Assembly: GCA_903789595.1 (NCBI GenBank)
Contig: CAIFEZ010000005.1
Coordinates: 1 to 64,000 of the forward strand
Length of the DNA: 64,000 bases
DNA from: an uncultured eubacterium 1-6
GTDB lineage: Bacteria > Bacillota > Clostridia > Lachnospirales > Lachnospiraceae
Direction of reading: 5' to 3'
The position numbers and the translations under genes are program-made. The notes beneath the pieces are model-generated. The model was given only the letters and a program-made list of their open reading frames with translations, was not told the DNA's origin and did not search any database. Positions 33,129-41,968 of this stretch are shown in pieces (the stretch's first letter is position 1; the number at the start of each line of letters is the position of its first letter).

Positions 33129-33458
33129 ATGCATGCAATCGAAGAAAACCAGCGGACGCTCTACGACGGAACCAGAATCACCACCTACAGCCGCGCAATT
33201 GAAAGCGCGAACGTGCTCGAGGCCGAGGCCGGGACAACCGGATACATGGGCGGCGACACCGGACACGGAGGCCGCACCTATTTCCGCATCACGGATCTTG
33301 GCGACACGGACATCCGCGTGAACCCGATACAGGACCGCTACGGGAATGGCGGCTTCGAGGTCACCCTCGGCGGCGACTGCGAGCTTTCCACCATGATCAC
33401 GGCACTCAAGTTCATCACGCAGGTGCTGGAGGAGGAATCGAAGGAGGTGTACGACTGA
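33129..33458 (+). CDS. hypothetical phage protein
   Basis: 109 residues, ATG 33129. Glycine-rich middle (GTTGYMGGDTGHGGRTYFRITDLGDTDIRV) and a C-terminal helix. I do not recognise it. Its stop overlaps the ATG of the primase gene by one base, so the two are coupled. Confidence 0.65.
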   Translation: MHAIEENQRTLYDGTRITTYSRAIESANVLEAEAGTTGYMGGDTGHGGRTYFRITDLGDTDIRVNPIQDRYGNGGFEVTLGGDCELSTMITALKFITQVLEEESKEVYD

Positions 33459-35707
33459 TGTTCACCATCTACACGTCCGACGCCTACCAGCAGGAATCCA
33501 ACTGCGTCTACCCGCACTCGGTCGAGGTCGTCGACGAGGCGAGCTTCAAGAGAGCCGTCTCGCACGACCACGTATGCGCCAAGTACAAAAACAACTACCG
33601 AGGCAACCAGAACTTCATCTCCTCGGACTGCCTTCCCGTCGACTGCGACAACGACCACTCGGATGATCCGGCGGACTGGAAGACGCCTGCGGATATCCGG
33701 AAGGCGCTGCCCGGCGTCTTCTTCGCCGTCCACTACAGCCGCCACAACAATCGTCCCAAGGACGGGAAGTCCGCAAGGCCGCGCTTCCATCTGTTCTTTC
33801 AGATCGACCCGATGACCGACTACGAGGCGTACGCCGCATTGAAGCAGCTCCTGCACGAGATCTTCCCCTACCTGGATGCGAACGCGCTCGACGCAGCGCG
33901 CTTCCTCTACGGAACCCGCGACCCGCAGGTCGAGTTCCATCCGGGCGGCAAGACTCTCACGGACTTCCTCTACGGAGACGAGTTCGACAAGGACATGCCG
34001 GGCGGCTACGAGAAGGAAGCCACCATTCCGGAGGGCAGCCGCAACACCACGATGTTCCGGTGGGCAGTACGCTCCATGAAACGCTATGGGGATACAGAAG
34101 AATCCAAGAACGCGTATTTCATGCAGGCGGAGAAATGCCAGCCGCCGCTCTCCACGGACGAGCTGAACCACATCTGGAAAAGCGCCGCGAAATACTATGC
34201 GAAGATCGCAAGCCAGCCCGGCTACGTGAGCCCGCAGGAGTACAACAATCCGAATCCCGGCTGGGACGAGCCGCTGCCGTTCTCACGGTACACGATGGCA
34301 CCCTTCCCGGTCGACGCGCTCCCGGAGCCCATCGCCGACTACGTGAAGGCCGTCGCGGAGAGCACGCAGACCAGTGTCGATATGGCAGGCAGTATCGCAA
34401 TATCCGTTCTCTCGACCTGTTTGCAGAAGAAGTACCGGATTCAGGGCAAATCCGACTGGGTGGAGCCCTTGAACACGTATGTAATCGTGATTGCACCGCC
34501 TTCGGAAAGGAAGTCATCGGTCCTGCATCTCATGCTGCAGCCGGTCAACGACTACGAAGTCGAATACAACAAGACCAACGCCGCGGCAGTCGAAGCCGGT
34601 CGGATGCAGAAGCGCGTGCTGGAACGCAGGCAGAAGGCCCTCGAGGAGAAGGTCGCCAAAGGCACCGCCGACCCGGAGGAGCTGGAGCGCATCGCGCAGG
34701 AGGTCGCCGACTTCGAGGAGACAAACCCGCTGCAGCTCTACGTGGACGACATCACAACCGAGAAGCTCGTCTCCGTCATAGCCAGCAACCACGGCCACGC
34801 CTCTTTGATTTCCAGTGAGGGCGGCATCTTCGACACCTTGTCCGGCATCTACACGCGGAACGTGAACATCGATGTCATGCTGAAGGGCTACTCGGGAGAC
34901 ACGATCCGCGTCGACCGAATCGGACGCGACAGCGAGAGCATCATGGACCCGGCGCTCACCATCCTCCTGATGGCGCAGCCGAACGTCGTATCCGCTGTCC
35001 TCAGCAACACGACCTTCCGCGGACGAGGCCTCACCGCAAGGTTCCTCTACAGCATGCCGGTCTCGAGTGTGGGAAGCCGCAGGTACCGGAGCGAGGCCGT
35101 GACCGACGGCATCTACCGTGCCTACGAGCGTCTGGTCGTAAACCTGCTGGACGACGAGTACCCGGCGAAGCCGCAGATTATAACGCTCTCGCCGGAAGCG
35201 GACTCTGAGCTTGAGTCGTTTGCGAACTGGCTGGAGCCCAAGCTTACGACCGATTATGCAGAGATGGCCGACTGGGCAGGAAAGCTCGTCGGCAACGTGC
35301 TGCGCATGTCCGGCCTCCTCTGCCGGGCTGGCACCTACCAGAGCCACGACTTCCTTGACACCCACGGCGCGTTGACGGTCTCCGGCAAGACGATGGCGGA
35401 CGCTATCCGGCTGGGCCGCTACTTCCTGAACCACGCGCAGGCCGCGTACTCCGTGCTGCCGGAGGATGCGATGTACCGGAATGCGGACATGATCCTGCAG
35501 CGCATCAAGGAGCGGAAGCTCACCGCTTTCGACAGGCGTGCCGCGATGCGCATGTGCCGCACCTTCAAGACGGTCGACTCCATCCAGCCAGTGCTGGACT
35601 TCCTTGAGGACTACGGGTACATCGCGCAGAAGCCTCAGAAGTATTCCGGCACAGGCAGACCGCCGCTTCCCAAGTACGCCGTCAATCCGAAGTTCTATGA
35701 GAAGTAG
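33458..35707 (+). CDS. primase-helicase: AEP-like primase with DUF3987
   Basis: 749 residues. The N-terminus has an archaeo-eukaryotic primase-type acidic pair (D62, D64 in LPVDCDND) followed by RPRFHLFFQID. A PriCT-like linker (about 195-250, NTTMFRWAVRSMKRYGDT) comes next. The C-terminal two thirds match DUF3987: IAISVLSTCLQKKYRI, VIVIAPPSERKSSVL as Walker A-like (about 345-360), and SSEGGIFDTLSG. Expected to make primers at the phage origin. The candidate origin lies directly downstream. Confidence 0.82.
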   Translation: MFTIYTSDAYQQESNCVYPHSVEVVDEASFKRAVSHDHVCAKYKNNYRGNQNFISSDCLPVDCDNDHSDDPADWKTPADIRKALPGVFFAVHYSRHNNRPKDGKSARPRFHLFFQIDPMTDYEAYAALKQLLHEIFPYLDANALDAARFLYGTRDPQVEFHPGGKTLTDFLYGDEFDKDMPGGYEKEATIPEGSRNTTMFRWAVRSMKRYGDTEESKNAYFMQAEKCQPPLSTDELNHIWKSAAKYYAKIASQPGYVSPQEYNNPNPGWDEPLPFSRYTMAPFPVDALPEPIADYVKAVAESTQTSVDMAGSIAISVLSTCLQKKYRIQGKSDWVEPLNTYVIVIAPPSERKSSVLHLMLQPVNDYEVEYNKTNAAAVEAGRMQKRVLERRQKALEEKVAKGTADPEELERIAQEVADFEETNPLQLYVDDITTEKLVSVIASNHGHASLISSEGGIFDTLSGIYTRNVNIDVMLKGYSGDTIRVDRIGRDSESIMDPALTILLMAQPNVVSAVLSNTTFRGRGLTARFLYSMPVSSVGSRRYRSEAVTDGIYRAYERLVVNLLDDEYPAKPQIITLSPEADSELESFANWLEPKLTTDYAEMADWAGKLVGNVLRMSGLLCRAGTYQSHDFLDTHGALTVSGKTMADAIRLGRYFLNHAQAAYSVLPEDAMYRNADMILQRIKERKLTAFDRRAAMRMCRTFKTVDSIQPVLDFLEDYGYIAQKPQKYSGTGRPPLPKYAVNPKFYEK

Positions 35708-35719
35708 GACTTTTGTCAT

Positions 35720-35920
35720 TCCGTCCTATGCCTGTCCTGCCCTTCAGGACAGTTCTTGGGACAGGAAAACATCAGGAAATACAAGGGTTTCAGGGTTCTG
35801 TCCCTTTTGTCCGAACCCCTATAAAAAGCCAAAAAGAATTATTTATTCTCAATTCTTCTACTAAACCATTTTTGTTTACGGATTAAGGGACAAAAGCGAC
35901 AGAAGGGACAAAACCCCAGA
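35720..35920 (+). other. candidate phage replication origin
   Basis: Gene-free stretch between primase and 35950. GGGACAAAA occurs at 35887 and 35905, 18 bases apart, and its inverse appears in TGTCCCTTTTGTCC at 35799-35812. CTGTCCTG and CAGGACAG form an inverted repeat at 35732-35752, echoed by GGGACAGG at 35758. Between the repeats is an A+T-rich block (35820-35880) in an otherwise G+C-rich region. Iterons plus an A+T-rich tract beside replication genes suggest an origin; no direct proof. Confidence 0.5.
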
Positions 35921-35949
35921 AACGCCCAAAACACGGAGGTTTTTACACC

Positions 35950-36507
35950 ATGAAAGATACAGGACAAAGCTTAGGCCATGATGGACAGCCGGACAAAAGC
36001 TATCTTGCCCGCTGCCAGAAAACACTGCGCAGCTGGGGAGCACCGCTCTCCGGATGGCATTGCAAAAAGATATACGACGTCCGCGAGGACGACTGGGACG
36101 CGCCACTCCACGTCTGCGAGCTGTGCGGATGCACCAAAGTCCGCTACGTGCATGTCATGACGCACCCGGACTATTTCGAGGACGTATCGGTCGGCTGCAT
36201 CTGCGCCGGAGTCATGGAAGGCGACATCCTCGCCGCCAAGGAACGCGAACGCCTCATGCGCAACCGCTCCAAGCGGAAACGCAGCTTCCCGAAACGCAAA
36301 TGGCACCAGACTCCGAACGGCTGGAGCCTCACCTGCCACGGCGAGCAGATCCTCATCGGACACAGCCGCCACAACCCGGAGCGCCTCGGCGTGAAATACC
36401 GCGGACAATGCGTCTGGACCTACAAGGGCAAGCCGATCACAAACTTCCTCTCCGCAGCCTACGCCGCATTCAACCTGGTCGACCCTATTCCGGAGGTGTT
36501 GCCATGA
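35950..36507 (+). CDS. hypothetical phage protein with zinc-finger-like cysteines
   Basis: 185 residues from ATG 35950 with GGAGG at 35935. Two CxxC-like sets are visible: CELCGCTKVRYVHVM (about 56-70) and GCICAG (about 84). A strongly basic segment follows (MRNRSKRKRSFPKRKWHQ), then a beta-rich C-terminus. It probably binds nucleic acid. It overlaps the VRR-NUC gene by four bases. Confidence 0.6.
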   Translation: MKDTGQSLGHDGQPDKSYLARCQKTLRSWGAPLSGWHCKKIYDVREDDWDAPLHVCELCGCTKVRYVHVMTHPDYFEDVSVGCICAGVMEGDILAAKERERLMRNRSKRKRSFPKRKWHQTPNGWSLTCHGEQILIGHSRHNPERLGVKYRGQCVWTYKGKPITNFLSAAYAAFNLVDPIPEVLP

Positions 36508-36788
36508 AAAGCGAAAAGCAGATCGAAGCAGCCCTCGCCAGCGAAGTCAAAAAGCATGGAGGCATCGCGCCGAAATTCACGTCACCCGGTTTCGCCGGAA
36601 TGCCGGACCGGATCATCCTGCTGCCCGGCGGACGCATAGCATTCGCAGAGCTCAAGGCACCCGGAAAGAAGCCAAGAAGACTGCAGATTGCACGGCACCG
36701 GCTCCTGCGAAGGCTGGGATTCCGGGTTTACATCATCGACAGCACAGAACAGATCGGAGGTGTGATAGATGAGATTCTCACCGCATGA
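36504..36788 (+). CDS. VRR-NUC domain nuclease
   Basis: 94 residues from ATG 36504. The VRR-NUC core is complete: E4 in SEKQIEAAL, GMPDRIILLPGGRIAFAELKAPGKK (D and ExK) and RLGFRVYIID. Stand-alone phage VRR-NUC enzymes are Holliday-junction or structure-specific nucleases. It overlaps the helicase gene by 20 bases, so the pair is likely to act together. Confidence 0.9.
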   Translation: MKSEKQIEAALASEVKKHGGIAPKFTSPGFAGMPDRIILLPGGRIAFAELKAPGKKPRRLQIARHRLLRRLGFRVYIIDSTEQIGGVIDEILTA

Positions 36789-38115
36789 CTACCAGAAATA
36801 CGCCATCGACTACATCGAGTCGCATCCCGTCGCCGCGGTTCTCCTCGATATGGGACTCGGGAAGACGGTGATCAGCCTGACGGCGATCTTCGACCTCCTG
36901 TTCGACAGCTTCGAGGTCAGCCGGATTCTCGTGGTCGCGCCTCTCAGAGTCGCACGCGACACATGGCCCGCAGAAATACGGAAATGGGAGCACCTGTCCG
37001 GCCTCACCTACGCCGTCGCAGTCGGAAACGCACGCGAACGGAAAGCAGCCCTCATGCAGGGCGCAGATGTCACGATCATCAACCGGGAGAACCTCGGCTG
37101 GCTGATCGACGACTCCGGCATTCCCTTCACCTACGACATGGTGGTATTGGACGAGCTCTCCTCCTTCAAGAACCACAAGTCAAAGCGGTTCCGCGCCCTG
37201 ATGAAGGTCAGGCCGAAGGTAAAGCGGATCATCGGACTCACCGGAACGCCATCGAGCAACGGCCTCATGGACCTGTGGGCGGAGTTCAAGGTCCTCGATC
37301 AAGGGCAGCGCCTCGGACGCTTCATCACCCAGTACCGGACGGCCTACTTCATGCCCGACAAGCGCAACGGCGAGATCATCTACTCCTACAAGCCGCTGCC
37401 CTACGCGGAGGATGCGATCTACCGGAAAATCTCGGATATCACGATCTCGATGAAGTCGACCGACCATCTGAAGATGCCGGAGCTCATCTCCACGCAGTAC
37501 GAGGTGCAGCTGTCCGCCGACGAGCGCGAACGGTACGAGGAGCTGAAGAACGATCTGGTGCTGGAACTTCACGGCGACGAAATCACCGCCTCGAACGCCG
37601 CAACGCTTACCGGGAAGCTCTCCCAGCTTGCGAACGGCGCGATCTACTCCGACGACGGGAAGATCATCGAATTCCATGACCGGAAGCTCGACGCCTTGGA
37701 GGACATCATCGAGGCCGCGAACGGGAAGCCGCTGCTTGTCGCCTACTGGTTCCGGCACGATCTGGAGAGAATCCGCAGACGGTTCGACGTCCGGGAGATC
37801 AAGTCGTCGCAGGACATCGATGACTGGAATGCGGGCAATATTCCTGTAGCAGTCATCCACCCGGCCTCCGCCGGTCACGGGCTCAACCTGCAGTCCGGCG
37901 GATCGACGCTTGTCTGGTTCGGCCTCACATGGTCATTGGAGCTCTACCAGCAGACGAACGCCCGGCTCTGGCGGCAAGGCCAGAAAAGCCGGACCGTCGT
38001 CATCCAGCACATCGTCACGACGGATACCATCGACGGGCAGATCCTCAACGCCTTGAAACGCAAGGACAAGACGCAGTCGGCGCTTATCGCTGCGGTGAAG
38101 GCGGTGATGCGATGA
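36769..38115 (+). CDS. SNF2-type DEAD helicase
   Basis: 448 residues. Walker A is LDMGLGKTVISL (about 28-38); motif II is DE rather than DEAH/DEAD box in MVVLDELSSFKN; motif III is LTGTPSSNG; the second domain has PASAGHGLNLQSGG and QTNARLWRQGQ (motif VI). This is the small SNF2-like helicase common in Firmicute phages beside VRR-NUC, probably for replication or recombination fork work. Confidence 0.92.
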   Translation: MRFSPHDYQKYAIDYIESHPVAAVLLDMGLGKTVISLTAIFDLLFDSFEVSRILVVAPLRVARDTWPAEIRKWEHLSGLTYAVAVGNARERKAALMQGADVTIINRENLGWLIDDSGIPFTYDMVVLDELSSFKNHKSKRFRALMKVRPKVKRIIGLTGTPSSNGLMDLWAEFKVLDQGQRLGRFITQYRTAYFMPDKRNGEIIYSYKPLPYAEDAIYRKISDITISMKSTDHLKMPELISTQYEVQLSADERERYEELKNDLVLELHGDEITASNAATLTGKLSQLANGAIYSDDGKIIEFHDRKLDALEDIIEAANGKPLLVAYWFRHDLERIRRRFDVREIKSSQDIDDWNAGNIPVAVIHPASAGHGLNLQSGGSTLVWFGLTWSLELYQQTNARLWRQGQKSRTVVIQHIVTTDTIDGQILNALKRKDKTQSALIAAVKAVMR

Positions 38116-38333
38116 ACGGCCCCTACGAGAATCTCGCCAATGCCGTCATCCTGCAGGCGGTCCGCGACTACCGGACAGCACTGAAGGCCCTGCGCATGAA
38201 CCCGCGGAACAAGGCCGCGCAAACGGAGAAGGAATCCGTCGAACGGTTCTTCCGGTCCCAGTGGTATCAGGCGCTGACGACGGTTGACGGCGAGATGCTG
38301 ATAAAAAAGCTCAACGAGGAGGTGATGAGATGA
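38112..38333 (+). CDS. small hypothetical phage protein
   Basis: 73 residues, ATG 38112, overlapping the helicase stop by four bases and the next start by four. Mostly helical and basic (AVRDYRTALKALRMNPRN, ESVERFFRSQWYQALT). Placed between the helicase and DUF1492 regulator, as in many related phages; function unknown. Confidence 0.7.
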   Translation: MNGPYENLANAVILQAVRDYRTALKALRMNPRNKAAQTEKESVERFFRSQWYQALTTVDGEMLIKKLNEEVMR

Positions 38334-38743
38334 CTCCGAAGCAATATCTGAATCAGGCCAAGCACCTGGATGCGCTGATCCACGCGCGGCTCCGGGAAAT
38401 CGACTACTGGAGGGAAATGTCCACCAGCGTCAGCGGCATGCGCTACGACGGTATGCCGAGGAATCCGAACACGCCAAGCGACGCGCACTTCGTCACATGC
38501 CTCCACAAGATCGACGAGATACAGGCCGACGTGGAGAAGAAGGTGGCGCAGCTCATTACGCTGCGGGACGAGATCAACGCGCGGATCGACCTGCTGGCTG
38601 ATCCCGAGGAGCAACTGGTTCTCCGCTACCGGTACATCGACAACTGCACGTGGGAGGAGATCGCCACCATGCTGAACGTCAGCCTCCGAACGGTTCACCG
38701 CATTCACGGATCGGCGCTTCAGAACTTCACGATGCCGGATTAG
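38330..38743 (+). CDS. DUF1492 / ArpU-like late transcription regulator
   Basis: 137 residues. The N-terminal coiled coil (residues 5-95) and C-terminal sigma region 4-type HTH (TWEEIATMLNVSLRTVHRIHGSALQNF) fit DUF1492. Proteins of this type end the early operon and are thought to switch on late genes. The stop codon is six bases ahead of three 10-base-spaced TTGGCAC repeats, which look like its binding site. Confidence 0.85.
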   Translation: MTPKQYLNQAKHLDALIHARLREIDYWREMSTSVSGMRYDGMPRNPNTPSDAHFVTCLHKIDEIQADVEKKVAQLITLRDEINARIDLLADPEEQLVLRYRYIDNCTWEEIATMLNVSLRTVHRIHGSALQNFTMPD

Positions 38744-38748
38744 AAAAG

Positions 38749-38810
38749 TTGGCACGGTTTGGCACACTTTGGCACAGAATGGCAGACGCCTTCTGTGTTA
38801 TCCTTACAAT
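38749..38810 (+). promoter_or_regulatory. late promoter with phased TTGGCAC repeats
   Basis: TTGGCAC at 38749, 38759 and 38769, then ATGGCAG at 38779: exactly 10 bases apart, so all on one face of the helix. A possible -10 (TACAAT at 38805, or TGTTAT near 38797) follows. No good -35 is seen at normal spacing, which suggests an activator-dependent promoter for the late operon. Confidence 0.65.
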
Positions 38811-38834
38811 AGCGAAAACCATAAGAAGAACCAG

Positions 38835-38869
38835 AAGCCTTGCGAGCACCATGCCCGCAGGGCTTTTCT
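38835..38869 (+). terminator. hairpin with T-run in the late leader
   Basis: AAGCCTTGCG pairs with CGCAGGGCTT over ten positions, then TTCTT. It lies between the late promoter and the first late gene, so it would stop transcription unless overcome. Confidence 0.7.
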
Positions 38870-38894
38870 TATGCCCGAAGGGAGGCGGCAGGCC

Positions 38895-39248
38895 ATGCCA
38901 ATGAAACCGAAGCGGCCCTGCCGCTATCCCGGATGCCCGAACCTCTGCGAGGACGGCGAACAGTACTGCCCGGAGCACAAGGCTCTGATGGAGAAGCACT
39001 ACGAGACGTTCACGCGCGGCTACTCGACCGGCAAACGATACGGCAGGCATTGGAAACGCATCCGCGACCGCTACGTTCACAAGCATCCCCTGTGCGAGAT
39101 GTGCCTTAAGCAGGGACGATACGTTGCGGTCGAGGAAGTCCACCACATCGTTCCCTTGTCGGAAGGTGGCACCAATGACGAGAGCAATCTCATGAGCCTC
39201 TGCAGGTCATGTCACGAGAAGATCCACAGGGAACGCGGCGACCGGTAG
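38895..39248 (+). CDS. phage HNH endonuclease next to terminase
   Basis: 117 residues from ATG 38895 with GGAGG ten bases upstream. Zinc cysteines at CRYPGCPNLC...YCPEH and CEMC are followed by the HNH core EEVHHIVPLSEGG...NLMSLCRSCHEKIH. HNH nucleases beside terminases help cut concatemers at cos-type ends during packaging, so this phage probably uses cohesive ends. First gene of the late operon. Confidence 0.92.
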   Translation: MPMKPKRPCRYPGCPNLCEDGEQYCPEHKALMEKHYETFTRGYSTGKRYGRHWKRIRDRYVHKHPLCEMCLKQGRYVAVEEVHHIVPLSEGGTNDESNLMSLCRSCHEKIHRERGDR

Positions 39249-39385
39249 GGGCGGTCGGAATCTCTACGAGGCGGCCTCCCGGAAAACGGCGCGGGGCTTT
39301 CTGTGCGAAAAAAGCGAAATCAAACGGGTAATAACCCGGTCCTTATATCTATTACGCGCGTGTGCGCATGAAAGGCGGTGACGAA

Positions 39386-39937
39386 ATGCCAACAAAATCG
39401 AATAACACAGGCGGTCGCGGCGGCAGACGTCCCGGCGCTGGCCGGAAGAAAACCGCCGTCAAGGAGAAGTTCGAGGCCGGGAATCCGGGCGGCAGAAAGC
39501 TCGAAGTGCTCGACATCCCGGACACCGAGGGCGAGGACATGCCAGAACCGCACGAGTTCCTCTCGGCGCGTCAGCATGATGGCTCCACTCTGGAGGCGGC
39601 TGACATCTACCGAGAGACCTGGGAATGGCTCGACAAGCTCGGCGTCGCGAAAGCCGTATCGCCGCAGCTGCTGGAACGCTATGCGATGTGCTCGGCGCGC
39701 TGGATTCAGTGCGAGGAAATGACGACCAAGCTCGGATATTTGAGCAAGCATCCGACGACCGGAAAGCCGATCCCGTCGCCGTTCATCAATATCGGCATCA
39801 ACTACATGAATCAGGCGAACCGCCTGTGGGACGAGATCTTCCAGATCGTGAAGGAGAACTGCTCCACCGAGTATGGCGGCGCGAATCCGCAGGACGACGT
39901 GATGGAGAGACTGCTTCGTGCCAGAAAGGGAATGTAA
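39386..39937 (+). CDS. terS: terminase small subunit, P27 family
   Basis: 183 residues from ATG 39386. It has the glycine/arginine-rich start GGRGGRRPGAGRKK, then TLEAADIYRETWEWLDKLG and a helical C-terminus, as in P27-type small terminases that recognise the packaging site. It comes after HNH and before the methyltransferase. The 137-base gap before it holds only a short CGGGT/ACCCG hairpin near 39328. Confidence 0.85.
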   Translation: MPTKSNNTGGRGGRRPGAGRKKTAVKEKFEAGNPGGRKLEVLDIPDTEGEDMPEPHEFLSARQHDGSTLEAADIYRETWEWLDKLGVAKAVSPQLLERYAMCSARWIQCEEMTTKLGYLSKHPTTGKPIPSPFINIGINYMNQANRLWDEIFQIVKENCSTEYGGANPQDDVMERLLRARKGM

Positions 39938-41200
39938 ATGAACACACAAAGACTTGAACAGGTACCGATTGACAATCTGGTGCCATATGCCCGGAACGCC
40001 CGGACACATAGTAAAGAACAGATCGCGCAGCTCCGCTCCTCCCTCCGGGAGTTCGGATTCGTAAGCCCTGCGGTCATCGATCAGGATTACAACATCCTCG
40101 TCGGCCACGGACGGATTGCTGCTGCCCGTGAGGAAGGATACAAGACCGTCCCGTGCGTCTTCGCCGAAGATCTGACCGACACGCAGAAACGCGCCTACAT
40201 ACTCGCCGACAACCAGCTCGCGCTGAACGCCGGATGGGACGAGGAAATGCTGTCCGTCGAATTAGCTGACCTGCAAGAGAACGCGTTCGACCTCTCCCTG
40301 CTCGGTTTCGACGACAAGGAGCTGGAGAAGCTGCTCGGCAGCGATACAGAGGCTGAGGAGGACGATTTCGATGTTGATGCGGAACTGGAAAAGCCGTGCT
40401 TCTCAAAACCCGGCGACCTCTGGCATATCGGGAAGCATACGGTCGTCTGCGGAGACTCCACCGACCCGGAAACATTCGCGAAGCTGCTCGGCGACAAGAA
40501 GGTCAACCTCGTCTGCACCGACGCGCCGTACTTCGTCAACCTGGAGAATGCGTCCGGGAAGATTGCCAACGACGACCTCAAGGGAACGCAGGCTTATGAC
40601 TTCCTGATGAAATGTTTCTCTAATTTCAAGAACGCTATGGCGGACGACGCTTCGATTTACGAGTTCTATGCGACCATGCAGGCGCGCGTGTTCTACGACG
40701 CCTTCGAGGACGCCGGATTCAAGGTCGGAGCCGGACTCATCTGGAAGAAGCCGCGCGCTCCGCTCATGCGCACCGACTGGAAGTTCAACATGGAGCCGAT
40801 CATCTTCGGCTGGCGCAAGGACGGCAAGCACAAATGGTACGGCGACCAGAAGCAGAAAGCCGTATTCGAATTCGACGGCGTGAAGAACTCCAAAGAGGAC
40901 GGCTTCGGACACCCTTCCAGCAAGCCCGTGCCGCTCATCGCCTACCTCATCGAACAGAGCACCGCGACAAACGGACTCGTGCTTGACGGGTTCCTCGGCT
41001 CCGCCTCAACGCTCATCGCCTGCGACCAGATCGGACGCATATGCTATGGCGTGGAGCTTGAACCCAAATATGTAGATGTAGCCGTCGTCCGTTACCTGCA
41101 TTCACATAATGAAGATTCAAGCGATGTGAAGCTCGTCCGTGACGGGAAGGAATACACATACGAACAGGCGCTTGAAATGATGGAGGCTGTTGATGAGTAA
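39938..41200 (+). CDS. ParB-like/N4-N6 DNA methyltransferase fusion
   Basis: 420 residues. A ParB-type N-terminus (residues 1-100: VPIDNLVPYARNARTHS, VGHGRIAAAREEG) is fused to a DNA methyltransferase (about 165-405). Motif IV reads D195-A-P-Y (CTDAPYFVN), where DPPY is usual. Motif I reads LDGFLGSASTLIAC, where FxGxG is usual. Phages use such enzymes to hide from host restriction. Both deviations could lower activity or mark a subfamily. It starts at 39938, directly on the terS stop. Confidence 0.85.
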   Translation: MNTQRLEQVPIDNLVPYARNARTHSKEQIAQLRSSLREFGFVSPAVIDQDYNILVGHGRIAAAREEGYKTVPCVFAEDLTDTQKRAYILADNQLALNAGWDEEMLSVELADLQENAFDLSLLGFDDKELEKLLGSDTEAEEDDFDVDAELEKPCFSKPGDLWHIGKHTVVCGDSTDPETFAKLLGDKKVNLVCTDAPYFVNLENASGKIANDDLKGTQAYDFLMKCFSNFKNAMADDASIYEFYATMQARVFYDAFEDAGFKVGAGLIWKKPRAPLMRTDWKFNMEPIIFGWRKDGKHKWYGDQKQKAVFEFDGVKNSKEDGFGHPSSKPVPLIAYLIEQSTATNGLVLDGFLGSASTLIACDQIGRICYGVELEPKYVDVAVVRYLHSHNEDSSDVKLVRDGKEYTYEQALEMMEAVDE

Positions 41201-41804
41201 TGTGAAATACAACTTCTCGGATGATGGAACTACAGCTTATGGCGAATTGCCCAGCGGCGAAGTCTTTGTCCTCGACGCAGACATGCTTGCAGCAATCAAT
41301 GGCATCAATTTCTATATAGGAAGCAAAGGACCACACTCTTCCGGTTTCTACGTAATTGACTGCAACGGACGCGCTCTCCACGATTACTTGTTCGAACATA
41401 GAGATGGATTTGAAATTGATCACATCAATCTTGATACGCTCGATAATCGCAGATGCAACATCCGATATTGCACCCACCAACAGAATCAGATGAATCAACC
41501 GCTCCAGAAAAACAACACATCTGGAGTAAGCGGAGTCAGCTATTATCCTTCGCGGCACAAGTTCCGTGCAAGGATCAAAGTCAATCAGCATGAGATTCAT
41601 CTGGGCTATTACGACACCTTCGAAGATGCCGTCATGGCAAGGAATGTCGGAATGCTCTGTATGTTCGGGCAATATGGCCGTTATAACGATGTCGGGAGAA
41701 CCCCAGAATGGATTAAAAACAATGTTGCAGATAGATGTGCGCGCTTTGAGGAGTTATCTCAGAGTAGCGCATTTTTTGATTTCTGGAGAGTCGACGAAGT
41801 CTGA
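41193..41804 (+). CDS. HNH homing endonuclease with AP2-like C-terminus
   Basis: 203 residues, ATG 41193 overlapping the methyltransferase stop by eight bases. HNH core: LHDYLFEHRDGFEIDHINLDTLDNRRCNIRYCTHQQNQMN. An AP2-type DNA-binding part follows: SGVSGVSYYPSRHKFRARIKV, then HLGYYDTFEDAVMAR. Typical free-standing homing nuclease inserted among phage genes. Its base composition is more A+T-rich than its neighbours, as expected for a late arrival. Confidence 0.9.
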   Translation: MSNVKYNFSDDGTTAYGELPSGEVFVLDADMLAAINGINFYIGSKGPHSSGFYVIDCNGRALHDYLFEHRDGFEIDHINLDTLDNRRCNIRYCTHQQNQMNQPLQKNNTSGVSGVSYYPSRHKFRARIKVNQHEIHLGYYDTFEDAVMARNVGMLCMFGQYGRYNDVGRTPEWIKNNVADRCARFEELSQSSAFFDFWRVDEV

Positions 41805-41880
41805 TTCCTTTGTGTACTAAGCACAGTATCATGCCCTGATAATCGGCTTATTTTCTACCGGAGAAATATCGCAGATTCGC

Positions 41881-41928
41881 TTGCTATTACAGGCCTTCAG
41901 AGTGATGTATAGACATGCCGAAAGGCAC
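41881..41928 (+). repeat. AGAGTGATGTATAGACATGCC element, copy B
   Basis: TTGCTATTACAGGCCTTCAG, then AGTGATGTATAGACATGCCG, then AAAGGCAC. It matches copy C at 43152 almost base for base over the last 28 bases and copy A at 1518 more loosely. It lies 41 bases before AAGGAGG of the next gene. GATGTATAGAC may contain a -10; treated as a promoter/leader candidate. Confidence 0.55.
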
Positions 41929-41968
41929 AGGGCCTTCCGGACAAACGCATACCAAGGAGGTAAACACA

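Noticed and set aside
34514..35719. 401-codon minus-strand frame opposite the primase gene
   Set aside because: Low-complexity R/V/L-rich translation, no start signal, opposite an identified gene.
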